A stretch of DNA of 64,000 nucleotides, from NCBI GenBank assembly GCA_027490215.1, contig JAIXYO010000017.1:36145-100144 (forward strand), given 5' to 3'. The stretch's first letter is position 1. Each line of letters starts with the position of its first letter. Source of the DNA: Rubrivivax sp. (GTDB lineage: Bacteria > Pseudomonadota > Gammaproteobacteria > Burkholderiales > Burkholderiaceae_C). A program made the translations under genes and the position numbers. Positions 26,229-34,052 of the stretch are shown one piece after another. Below the pieces are notes generated by a model. The model had not been told where the DNA came from and searched no databases. It was given only the letters and a program-made list of their open reading frames with translations.

Positions 26229-27032
26229 ATGAAATTCCGTCTCGTACGAATCCCTGCGCAAGCGATCCGCCGTGGTGCGCTGATGCTTTCCAGCATGCTG
26301 GCGATGGGCTTGCCTGTGCACTCCGTGGCCCAGGACACGGCCGAAGCGACGGTCGATTCCGCGCTGATCGACCAGGTGCGTGAGCTGGCGCTGCACGCCA
26401 CACAGCAGACCGCACCGTCACAGATCAACCCTGCGGCCGAGTTCGCAGCGAGCGGACGCAACCCTGACAAGCCACTTCGCTTCGAGGTGCAAGTCGGCGT
26501 GCTGGACCCAAGGCTGAAGCTCGCGCCGTGTCAGCGCATAGAGCCGTACCTGCCGCCTGGCATGCGTTTGTGGGGGAAGGCACGCATCGGGCTGCGCTGT
26601 GCACAGGGTAGCAAGCCATGGAATGTCTATCTCCCGGTGACCGTGCGTGTGTTCGGTCAGGCATTGGTCGCGGCAGTACCGCTACCGGCTGGAGCCACAC
26701 TGCGTGAGGACGACCTGCGCATGGCCGAGGTCGACTTCGCCGAAGACAACGCGCCCGTGGTGATCAACACCACGCTGGCCGTTGGTCGAGTGCTGACACG
26801 TCCGCTGACGGCGGGACGGGGCCTGCGACAGACCGATCTCAAGCCGCGGATGTGGTTCGCCGCCGGCGATTCAGTCAAGGTACTGGCCAGTGGGCCAGGC
26901 TTTAGCGTCGCCGGCAACGGGCAGGCATTGACGCCCGGCATCGAAGGTCAGACTGCACGAGTGCGTACCGACAACGGCCAGGTTGTCACCGGAACGCCGG
27001 TGGGAACGCGCGTGGTGGAGTTGTCGCTGTGA
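26229..27032 (+). CDS. flgA: FlgA, P-ring assembly chaperone
   Basis: This is a 267-residue periplasmic protein with a signal peptide (MKFRLVRIPAQAIRRGALML..., cleavage near HSVAQ). The C-terminal SAF/ChapFlgA domain is recognisable from GATLREDDLRMAEVDF and GRVLTRPLTAGRGLRQTDL and the ending GTPVGTRVVEL. It helps FlgI fold and assemble into the P-ring. It is divergent from flgB, the standard arrangement, and is followed by flgM and flgN. Confidence 0.93.
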   Translation: MKFRLVRIPAQAIRRGALMLSSMLAMGLPVHSVAQDTAEATVDSALIDQVRELALHATQQTAPSQINPAAEFAASGRNPDKPLRFEVQVGVLDPRLKLAPCQRIEPYLPPGMRLWGKARIGLRCAQGSKPWNVYLPVTVRVFGQALVAAVPLPAGATLREDDLRMAEVDFAEDNAPVVINTTLAVGRVLTRPLTAGRGLRQTDLKPRMWFAAGDSVKVLASGPGFSVAGNGQALTPGIEGQTARVRTDNGQVVTGTPVGTRVVELSL

Positions 27033-27093
27033 TTCGCCAGGTGCAAGTTACCTCTGTGGCTCTGCCGGTTTGCGCCGGACAGGCAAAAAGTCC

Positions 27094-27120
27094 TAAAGTC
27101 CGTGTCAGAGCGGCCGATAC
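27094..27120 (+). promoter_or_regulatory. Sigma-28 (FliA) promoter for flgM
   Basis: TAAA (27094-27097), 15 nt, then GCCGATAC (27113-27120). This matches the enterobacterial FliA consensus TAAA-N15-GCCGATAA at 11 of 12 fixed positions with exact spacing. It lies 51 bp before the flgM ATG, in the gap after flgA. It would let the late sigma factor transcribe its own anti-sigma gene, as in Salmonella. Confidence 0.85.
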
Positions 27121-27171
27121 AAAGCTCATGTTGAAGACTCTTTTCACTCCGCCGCCCGTCGGGAGAATTTC

Positions 27172-27501
27172 ATGACCATCGGAAGCACAAGCAACAAGAC
27201 GCAGGGTCTGCCCGTGGCCAACGCCGCGACCGGACCCGGAGTGACTCCGGCCAACGCACGCAGCAGCACCGAGGCCGCAGCCGCGACCTCGACCGAGGCC
27301 GGCGTGCAGGTGGCCTTTTCGAGCACCGCAGCCAGCCTGCTGTCCGCATCGACGAGTGCCGCCGAATTCGACAGTGCCAAGGTCGATCGCATCTCACAAG
27401 CCATCGAGAACGGCGAATTCAAGATCGACGCCGGTGCCATCGCCGACAAGTTGATCGCGAATGCCGCCGAACTGTTGAAGAAGTCCACGCCAGAGTCCTG
27501 A
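27172..27501 (+). CDS. flgM: FlgM, anti-sigma-28 factor
   Basis: This is a 109-residue protein. The alanine-, threonine- and serine-rich N-terminal half looks disordered, as in FlgM. The C-terminal half (FDSAKVDRISQAIENGEFKI then DAGAIADKLIANAAELLKKS) carries the conserved FlgM helix pattern that binds FliA. GGAG lies about 7 nt before the ATG. It is exported when the hook is complete, which releases FliA. A sigma-28 promoter precedes it. Confidence 0.92.
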   Translation: MTIGSTSNKTQGLPVANAATGPGVTPANARSSTEAAAATSTEAGVQVAFSSTAASLLSASTSAAEFDSAKVDRISQAIENGEFKIDAGAIADKLIANAAELLKKSTPES

Positions 27502-27527
27502 CCGAATCTCCTCGCCGCCCCCCGCCC

Positions 27528-27956
27528 ATGAATTCGTCGCCATCGAAGCGTCCGAGCACCACCGCCCTCGTTCCCCTGTCGCGGAGCGATGCAGCCGACC
27601 CGGCACTGGAATTGACACTCAGTGCCGTGGAAGACCGCCTGTCGTCGCTGAGCGCGGCTCTGCAGGCGCGCGATCTGTCCTCGATCGATCTGCACGCGTC
27701 GGAGTTGCATCGCGCGCTGTCAAACGCAGTGGACCACTTTTCTCGTGCTGCGCGCAACGGTCCGGTGCCCCCAGCGCTGCGCCGCCGGCTCGTCAGCGCC
27801 AGCGGCACCGTTGCCGCTCAGCGGGAAAGCCTGGCTCGTGCCACCGCGGCCCTCGACCGGGCCATTGACGTGCTACTGCCGCGCGAGACGTCTGCTGTCT
27901 ACGGTGCGCATGGCGGCGTGCAACGCCCAGGCAGAGCCGGCTCGCTGCTCGCCTGA
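27528..27956 (+). CDS. flgN: FlgN, export chaperone for FlgK and FlgL
   Basis: This is a 142-residue, mostly helical protein just after flgM (26-bp gap), where flgN is expected. The sequence is weakly conserved (LELTLSAVEDRLSSLSAALQ; LRRRLVSASGTVAAQRESLA), typical of FlgN-type chaperones, so the call leans on position, size and helical content. No good ribosome site precedes the ATG, suggesting coupling to flgM translation. It would deliver FlgK and FlgL to the export gate. Confidence 0.75.
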   Translation: MNSSPSKRPSTTALVPLSRSDAADPALELTLSAVEDRLSSLSAALQARDLSSIDLHASELHRALSNAVDHFSRAARNGPVPPALRRRLVSASGTVAAQRESLARATAALDRAIDVLLPRETSAVYGAHGGVQRPGRAGSLLA

Positions 27957-27981
27957 CCGACACCGTCTGCGCGTCGCCCGC

Positions 27982-28431
27982 TTAACGCGGCGGCGCTGCC
28001 TTCAATTCCATCACCCACTCGCGACCCTGTGATTCGGTCACCGGCCGCAGTCGCGTTCGTGGCGAACTGAGGTACGTCAACTCCACCACCTGTGAGAGGT
28101 AGGTGATCGTCCCCGGCTTCGCGTCGACTTCGAGTGTGCTTCTGATGTCACCCCGTGTCTCCACCATATGGATTCCCGGAGGCACCACCGCGTAGAGGTA
28201 AGACCTTGCGACCGTCGCACCGAGGTGCTGCCCGTCGATCAGCACCTGCAGCGGGATGGCGCCGCCGACGCGCTCGCTTCGAATGACGTAGATCGCTGCC
28301 TCATGGGCCTCGACGTGGAAGCGTTTCGCTGCGGCACTTTCCGGTGGTGCATTCGCTGGCGTGGCAACGCAACCGGCAAGCAGCAGCAATGCGGCTGACA
28401 AAGTGATCGCCATCAAGCGCCCTGCACTCAC
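27982..28431 (-). CDS. DUF2846-type lipoprotein
   Basis: This is a 149-residue lipoprotein. The signal peptide (VSAGRLMAITLSAALLLLAG then C) ends in the lipobox LAGC. The body (AAIYVIRSERVGGAIPLQVL; YAVVPPGIHMVETRGD) matches the DUF2846 family of small beta-rich envelope proteins. The GTG at 28431 is chosen because GGAGGG lies about 5 nt upstream and it overlaps the stop of the upstream permease gene (GTGA, 28428-28431). Function is unknown. Confidence 0.8.
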   Translation of the reverse strand: MSAGRLMAITLSAALLLLAGCVATPANAPPESAAAKRFHVEAHEAAIYVIRSERVGGAIPLQVLIDGQHLGATVARSYLYAVVPPGIHMVETRGDIRSTLEVDAKPGTITYLSQVVELTYLSSPRTRLRPVTESQGREWVMELKAAPPR

Positions 28432-29501
28432 CGATTCCCTCCACGTGCCGTGATACAGATGTCCCACACAGCCATGAACATCGCAGCGATCACCGGCCCG
28501 ATGACGAAGCCATTGAGGCCAAAGACGGCCATGCCGCCCAGTGTCGAAATCAGCACCACGTAGTCGGGCATCTTGGTGTCCTTGCCCACCAGGATCTGGC
28601 GCAGCACGTTGTCGACCATGCCAATCACCAGCACGCCGTAGGCGATCAAGCCCAGACCCTCCCAGACGGAGCCAGTGAGCAGGAAGTACAGCGCCACCGG
28701 CAGCCACACCAACCCGGCGCCGATCGCCGGCAACAGCGACAGGAAGGCCATGATCACCGCCCACAGCAAGGCGCCATTGACACCCAGGAACCAGAACGCG
28801 AGGCCACCGAGTCCGCCCTGTGCAATCGCGACGACCACGTTTCCCTTCACCGCAGCACGAATCACCGTGGTGAACTTGAGCAGCAACTCCCGCTTGTCCT
28901 GTTCGTCGAGCGGGATGGCAACGTTGATGCGACTTGCGAGACGGGCCCCGTCGCGCAGCAGGAAGAACACCAGGTAGATCGTGATGAAAAAATTGACAAT
29001 GAACTCGAAGGTGTTCTGCCCGATGTTCAGGGCTTGCGTGGCAATCAGACTGGCGCCCTGCGAGATCGCGGTGCTGAGCTTTAGCTTCAGCGCCGCCACG
29101 TTACCCAGTCCGAACTGGTTGAGCCGCTCAATGAACCACGAAGGCAGTGCGTGCATGATCTGATCGAAATAGCGGCCGAAGTCCAGTTCACCGGACTGCA
29201 CCCGCGCATAGAAGCCCGCACCTTCGCTGACCAGCGAGGCGGTGAGAAACGCCAGCGGCAGCAACACGATCAGAACGATCACGGCCAATGTCGCCAAAGC
29301 CGCCAATGACGCACGACCCTTTAACTTGATCAGCAGCCGGCGGTGCAGTGGCGCGAACAGGATAGCCAGCACCACCCCCCAGAACAGCGCGCCAAAGAAC
29401 GGCCAGAGGATCCAGCCAAAGGCCAGCGACACGGCCACCAGCACGAACAGGAACACCTTGTTGACAAGCACTGGAGCAGGTTCGGGATTGGGCTGGGCCA
29501 T
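28428..29501 (-). CDS. AI-2E family (PerM/YdiK-like) membrane transporter
   Basis: This is a polytopic protein of about 357 residues with a first hydrophobic pair (KVFLFVLVAVSLAFGWILWP) and the family's conserved C-terminal motif (GVNGALLWAVIMAFLSLLPA then IGAGLVWLPVALYFL). Members include TqsA (AI-2 exporter) and Na+/H+ antiporter-like proteins, so the substrate cannot be named. The frame is open to 29567, but MAQPNPEPAP at 29501 gives a normal N-terminus. Neither candidate start has a good ribosome site. It is coupled to the downstream lipoprotein gene. Confidence 0.85.
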   Translation of the reverse strand: MAQPNPEPAPVLVNKVFLFVLVAVSLAFGWILWPFFGALFWGVVLAILFAPLHRRLLIKLKGRASLAALATLAVIVLIVLLPLAFLTASLVSEGAGFYARVQSGELDFGRYFDQIMHALPSWFIERLNQFGLGNVAALKLKLSTAISQGASLIATQALNIGQNTFEFIVNFFITIYLVFFLLRDGARLASRINVAIPLDEQDKRELLLKFTTVIRAAVKGNVVVAIAQGGLGGLAFWFLGVNGALLWAVIMAFLSLLPAIGAGLVWLPVALYFLLTGSVWEGLGLIAYGVLVIGMVDNVLRQILVGKDTKMPDYVVLISTLGGMAVFGLNGFVIGPVIAAMFMAVWDICITARGGNR

Positions 29502-29644
29502 GTGCAGAACGGGAGGGGGGCGTACGGGGTCGGCGGGCCTGCATGGTATCGCCCGGCGCCTCGGCATCGGTGAGACGCCGTTGTCACCGCGTCGTCATGC
29601 AACCGCCATGGCTGTGTCACACCGGCGTCGCAACATTCGATTCC

Positions 29645-30592
29645 ATGCAACGCGATACGCCCCTGCTGCGCGCGTGGACCGATTCTCAGGTTCATCGTGC
29701 AGCGACCGACAGCGTCGGCGAGGGAGTGCCTGATCAGGCAGGTGAAGGAAAGCAGCACTACCGCAGCGTCTGGATCTCGGACCTGCATCTTGGGACGCCT
29801 GGATGCCAGGCCGTGGCGTTGCTTGGCTTCTTGAAGCATCTTGAATGCGAGCACCTGTTCCTGGTCGGCGACATCATCGACGGCTGGCAGCTGCGGCGCA
29901 GTTGGTACTGGCCTCAAGCGCACAACGATGTGGTGCAGAAGCTGCTGCGCAAGGCACGCAAAGGCACGCGGGTGATGTTCATTCCCGGCAACCATGACGA
30001 GTTCGCGCGTCGCTACCTCGGCCATGACTTCGGCGGCATCGAGGTGGCCGAAGAATGGATCCACGAAACCGCAGACGGCCGCCGGCTGTGGATCATCCAC
30101 GGCGATCTTTTCGACGGCGTGATCCAGTGTGCCAAGTGGCTCGCGCACGTCGGTGACACCCTGTACGAGTTCACGCTCAAGCTCAACCGCCACCTGAACT
30201 CGATGCGTGCACGCCTGGGTCTGCCCTACTGGAGCCTGTCGAAATACCTGAAGTTCAAGGTCAAGCGTGCGGTCAACTTCATCGGCGATTTCGAGGTCGC
30301 GGTAGCACGAGAGGCCCGGCGGCGCGGCGCACACGGCGTGGTCTGCGGACACATCCACCATGCTGAGCTACGCGACATTGACGGCATCACCTACGCCAAT
30401 GACGGAGACTGGGTCGAAAGCCTGACAGCGTTGGTCGAGCACGCCGACGGGCGCCTTGAAATCATCGATTGGAGCGAACACTTGCGTCTGGCAAACGCCG
30501 AAACACTCCCCGCCTTTGCGCGGTCGGGCGAGGCTGGCACACGCCCGGTGTTCGGCAAATCCGACGCCGATGCCGATATGGCGGTGACTTGA
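29645..30592 (+). CDS. LpxH-like metallophosphoesterase (UDP-2,3-diacylglucosamine diphosphatase family)
   Basis: This is a 315-residue calcineurin-like phosphoesterase. All metal-binding blocks are present: WISDLHLGTPG, GDIIDGWQL, GNHDEF, IIHGDLFDGV and GHIHHAELR. The spacing and the long insert (KLNRHLNSMRARLGLPYWSL) match the subgroup often annotated as UDP-2,3-diacylglucosamine diphosphatase, which is related to but distinct from canonical LpxH. The true substrate is unproven. The start is uncertain: in-frame ATGs exist at 29543, 29597 and 29645, none with a clear ribosome site. The last 40 residues are variable. Confidence 0.82.
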   Translation: MQRDTPLLRAWTDSQVHRAATDSVGEGVPDQAGEGKQHYRSVWISDLHLGTPGCQAVALLGFLKHLECEHLFLVGDIIDGWQLRRSWYWPQAHNDVVQKLLRKARKGTRVMFIPGNHDEFARRYLGHDFGGIEVAEEWIHETADGRRLWIIHGDLFDGVIQCAKWLAHVGDTLYEFTLKLNRHLNSMRARLGLPYWSLSKYLKFKVKRAVNFIGDFEVAVAREARRRGAHGVVCGHIHHAELRDIDGITYANDGDWVESLTALVEHADGRLEIIDWSEHLRLANAETLPAFARSGEAGTRPVFGKSDADADMAVT

Positions 30593-30648
30593 CGCCTGAG
30601 CCACATCCTCGGCATCGCCCGCGCCTGCCAAGGTGCTGCCAATCTCCC

Positions 30649-30654
30649 TAAACT
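30649..30654 (+). promoter_or_regulatory. Candidate -10 box for a leaderless ppk mRNA
   Basis: TAAACT sits exactly at -12 to -7 of the ppk ATG. CTGCCA at 30625-30630 is a possible -35 with an 18-nt spacer. The six bases between the box and the ATG (AGCGCA) contain no Shine-Dalgarno, and none lies further upstream at a workable distance. Transcription would start at or next to the A of ATG. Confidence 0.45.
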
Positions 30655-30660
30655 AGCGCA

Positions 30661-32856
30661 ATGAACACTGAACCTTCATTGCGATCCGTTGCCCTCAGCA
30701 CGGCCGTCCCACAATCGGCCGAGGTACTGCAACCGGGAGATCCAGCGTTGATGCTGGGCCGGGAAACCTCGATCCTCGAATTCAACCGTCGCGTGCTGGC
30801 ACAGGCTCTGCGTCACGACGTGCCGCTGCTGGAGCGGCTGCGATATATCTGCATCGTGTCGTCGAACATCGACGAGTTCTTCGAAGTACGCTTTGCGGAT
30901 TACCTCGAGGCTTCGCGACTTCCCAATGCCGGCGTCACCGATGCCGATGTGCAGGCGATCACCGCCGAAGCCCATCGGCTGATCGACGAGCAGTACACCG
31001 CCTTCAATGACCAGGTGATGCCATTGCTCCAGCGCGCAGGCATCGTGATCCTGAACCATGCCGACCGCGACGAAGCACAACGCGAGTGGGTCGACCAGTT
31101 CTTCCAGAAGCAGGTGCGGCCGCTGCTGGTGCCGATCGGACTCGATCCATCGCACCCGTTTCCGCTGGTCGCCAACAAGGCGCTGAACTTCATCGTGCGC
31201 CTCGGCGGCAAAGATGCGTTCGGCCGCGAGAACACCATCGCCATCGTCAAGGTGCCGCGCGTGCTGCCCCGGGTGATCCGGCTGCCCGATGCGCTGGTGC
31301 CGGGCAAGCAGGGCTTCGTGCTGCTGACCAGCGTGATCCGCGCCCACCTCGGTGAGCTGTTTCCAGGGCGCGCTGTCGAGACCTTCTCGCAGTTCCGCGT
31401 CACCCGCGACTCCGACCTCGAGGTCGACGAGGACGATGTGAAGAACCTGCGCCAGGCGCTGCGTTCCGGGCTCAGCTCGCGCCATTTCGGCCAGGCGATT
31501 CGCCTCGAAGTGGTCAGCAGCTGCCCGCCAGAGCTGTCGGAGTTCCTGCTGGAACAGTTCGACTTGCCGGAGCAGGCGCTTTACCAGGTCAACGGGCCGG
31601 TGAATCTGGTGCGGCTCAACCAGCTGATCGAGCAGGTCAATGATCGCAGTGTGCTGCCCTCGCTCCGCTTTGCGCCGCATGAAGGCGCCTGGCCCGCCAA
31701 GGGCCTGCCGCGTGATCAGTCGATCTTCGCCCGGCTGCGTCGGGGCGACGTGCTGCTGCACCATCCCTTTGAATCATTCGATCCGGTGGTGCAGTTTCTG
31801 CGCGAGTCGGTCAATGATTCGGCGGTGCTGGCCATCAAGCAGACGATTTACCGCACGGGCAGCGAATCGCCGCTGATGGACCTGCTCATCGAGGCGGCAC
31901 GCAAAGGCAAAGAGGTGATGGTCGTCGTCGAGCTGAAGGCGCGCTTTGACGAGGAGGCCAACATCAACTGGGCCGAGCGGCTGGAGGCGGTCGGCGCGCA
32001 GGTGGTTTACGGCGTGGTTGGGCTGAAGACGCACGCCAAGCTGCTGCTGGTGACGCGGCGTGAGGTGTCGGCCAGCGGCTCAGCCAGTGGGAACCCCAAT
32101 GCCACCGCACGGTTGCGTCGCTATGCGCACCTGTCGACCGGAAACTACAACCCGAAGACCGCGCGGCTGTACACCGATGTCGGCTATCTGACGGCCGATG
32201 CCGATCTGACGGCGGATGTGGACGCTGTCTTTCAGCAGCTGGCCAGCCTGGGCAAGATGAAGCCACTGCGTCAGATGCTGCAGGCGCCCTTCACGATGCA
32301 ACGGCGGCTTATCCACACGATCGATCGCGTCGCTGACGCAGCAAGGGCTGGGCAACCGGCGCGCATCATCGTCAAGATCAATGCGCTGACAGACCCGATG
32401 CTGATCAACGCGCTGGTGCGCGCCAGTCAGGCCGGGGCCGACATCGACCTGATCGTGCGCGGTGCATGCGTGCTGCGCCCGGGGGTACCCGGTGCAACCG
32501 ATCGAATCCGCGTGCGGTCCGTGGTCGGGCGGTTCCTCGAACACACCAGGGTGATGTACTTCCGCTGGGGCCCTGGCGAAGAGGACGAGGTGCTCTACTT
32601 GTCGAGCGCCGACTGGATGAGCCGCAACATGCTGCGTCGTATCGAGGTGGCATGGCCGATACGTGATGCAGAACTGCGGCAGCGTGTCATCGACGAATGT
32701 CTGGTGCCCTATCTGCACGACCGCCGCGATGCCTGGATGCTGAACAGCGATGGAAGCTTCGCGCGCATTGGGACCAATGGCGTCAGTGCGCAGCAGGCGC
32801 TGGTCAGGCGCTACCGCCCGGCCGCCGATGCGCCCTCACCCGCCCCTGGAAGCTGA
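30661..32856 (+). CDS. ppk: Polyphosphate kinase 1
   Basis: This is a 731-residue Ppk1 of normal length. It makes inorganic polyphosphate from ATP. The N-terminal domain begins REASILEFNRRV-like (here RETSILEFNRRVLAQAL). The autophosphorylated histidine is H458 in VGLKTHAKLLLV, followed by RYAHLSTGNYNPKTARLYTD and the second catalytic histidine in VGRFLEHTRVMYF. The gene is followed after 4 bp by sixA, so phosphate and polyphosphate metabolism are probably co-expressed. Confidence 0.97.
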   Translation: MNTEPSLRSVALSTAVPQSAEVLQPGDPALMLGRETSILEFNRRVLAQALRHDVPLLERLRYICIVSSNIDEFFEVRFADYLEASRLPNAGVTDADVQAITAEAHRLIDEQYTAFNDQVMPLLQRAGIVILNHADRDEAQREWVDQFFQKQVRPLLVPIGLDPSHPFPLVANKALNFIVRLGGKDAFGRENTIAIVKVPRVLPRVIRLPDALVPGKQGFVLLTSVIRAHLGELFPGRAVETFSQFRVTRDSDLEVDEDDVKNLRQALRSGLSSRHFGQAIRLEVVSSCPPELSEFLLEQFDLPEQALYQVNGPVNLVRLNQLIEQVNDRSVLPSLRFAPHEGAWPAKGLPRDQSIFARLRRGDVLLHHPFESFDPVVQFLRESVNDSAVLAIKQTIYRTGSESPLMDLLIEAARKGKEVMVVVELKARFDEEANINWAERLEAVGAQVVYGVVGLKTHAKLLLVTRREVSASGSASGNPNATARLRRYAHLSTGNYNPKTARLYTDVGYLTADADLTADVDAVFQQLASLGKMKPLRQMLQAPFTMQRRLIHTIDRVADAARAGQPARIIVKINALTDPMLINALVRASQAGADIDLIVRGACVLRPGVPGATDRIRVRSVVGRFLEHTRVMYFRWGPGEEDEVLYLSSADWMSRNMLRRIEVAWPIRDAELRQRVIDECLVPYLHDRRDAWMLNSDGSFARIGTNGVSAQQALVRRYRPAADAPSPAPGS

Positions 32857-32860
32857 GACG

Positions 32861-33322
32861 ATGGACCTGATCCTGTGGCGGCACGCTGAAGCACACATCC
32901 TCAAGGAAGGCCAAGACGACCTCGATCGCGGCTTGACCACCAAAGGCGAGCGTCAGGCCGCTCGGATGGCCGACTGGCTCAGCCAGCGACTGGCGCAGAG
33001 CACCAAGGTGCTGGTCAGCCCTGCGTTGCGTTGCCAGCAGACGGCGAAAGCGCTGGGCAAGAACTTCAAGACCTTGGACGCTCTGGCGCCGCATGCCAGC
33101 GGTGATGCCTTGCTGAAAGCTGTGCGATGGCCGGAGTCGCCGGATCCCGTGCTGGTGATCGGCCACCAGCCCACGCTAGGACTGGTCGCAGCGCACCTGC
33201 TGGCCGACGTGCCGCAGGAGTGGTCGATCAAGAAAGGCGCGGTATGGTGGTTTCGGCATCGCGATCGCGAGGGTTACGCGCAAGTCGTGCTGCAGGCCGT
33301 GCAAGCGCCAGACTGCCTGTGA
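32861..33322 (+). CDS. sixA: SixA-like phosphohistidine phosphatase
   Basis: This is a 153-residue histidine-phosphatase-superfamily protein with the RHG-type motif LILWRHAEAH at the very N-terminus and the second conserved histidine in VLVIGHQPTLGLVAAHLL. SixA removes phosphate from His in Hpt domains (ArcB) or in the nitrogen PTS. The ATG is 4 bp after the ppk stop, and adjacency of ppk and sixA is common in betaproteobacteria. Possible targets here include the local Hpt protein and PTS proteins, which is inference. Confidence 0.88.
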   Translation: MDLILWRHAEAHILKEGQDDLDRGLTTKGERQAARMADWLSQRLAQSTKVLVSPALRCQQTAKALGKNFKTLDALAPHASGDALLKAVRWPESPDPVLVIGHQPTLGLVAAHLLADVPQEWSIKKGAVWWFRHRDREGYAQVVLQAVQAPDCL

Positions 33323-33416
33323 CGCCCCCGACCGCCGTCCGTTGGCGGTGGCATCGCGATGCGGAGGCCAGAACACTTGGGATGACCCGGGGTTTTCTTG
33401 TGAGCGACACTCGGAA

Positions 33417-34043
33417 ATGACATTCCTTTGCCTCCGAATCGCTGTCGCCCTGGCTGTTCTCACCGCCCCGGTGTTGTCGCAAGCCATCGAAGAGCCGGCC
33501 TACGAGGTGATCCGCACCATCGATGACGTCGAACTTCGACAGTACGCGCCCTACGTGGTCGCTGAAGTACGCATCGAGGCCGATGCCGAAGAAGCCGGGA
33601 ATCTGGCGTTCCCGATCCTTGCCGGCTACATCTTCGGCAAGAACAAGGGCGAGAAAAAGTTCGAGATGACCGCGCCCGTCACCCAGGTGGCAACCCCGAA
33701 GCGGCTGGAGATGACCGCTCCGGTGACACAGACGGCCGTGCCGGGAGCAGCCGGCAGTTACGTCATCCAGTTCGTGCTGCCCAAGGGCGTGACACTGGCC
33801 TCGGCCCCGGAACCGCTCGACCCCAGGGTCAACCTGCGTGAGGTTCCCGCGAGCCGGATCGCAGTGATTCGCTACTCTGGATTTTGGTCCCAAGCCAACT
33901 ACGCCGAGCACCTGGACAAGCTCCGGTCCGTGCTGAAGACCGCCGGCGTGGATACCACTGGCGAGCCGGTGTTTTCGCGCTACAACCCCCCGTTCATGCC
34001 CTGGTTCCTGCGGCGCAACGAGATCTGGCTCACCGTGCCCTGA
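33417..34043 (+). CDS. SOUL-family heme-binding-like protein, exported
   Basis: This is a 208-residue protein. A signal peptide (MTFLCLRIAVALAVLTAPVL, cleavage near SQA) precedes EEPAYEVIRTIDDVELRQYA, the standard opening of SOUL proteins. KKFEMTAPVTQ occurs and a second EMTAPVTQ follows it, the duplicated SOUL motif. The C-terminus FSRYNPPFMPWFLRRNEIWL is also typical. Family members can bind heme, but a heme-ligand role here is not demonstrable. It is convergent with uvrB. Confidence 0.87.
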   Translation: MTFLCLRIAVALAVLTAPVLSQAIEEPAYEVIRTIDDVELRQYAPYVVAEVRIEADAEEAGNLAFPILAGYIFGKNKGEKKFEMTAPVTQVATPKRLEMTAPVTQTAVPGAAGSYVIQFVLPKGVTLASAPEPLDPRVNLREVPASRIAVIRYSGFWSQANYAEHLDKLRSVLKTAGVDTTGEPVFSRYNPPFMPWFLRRNEIWLTVP

Positions 34044-34052
34044 GGCCTAGCT

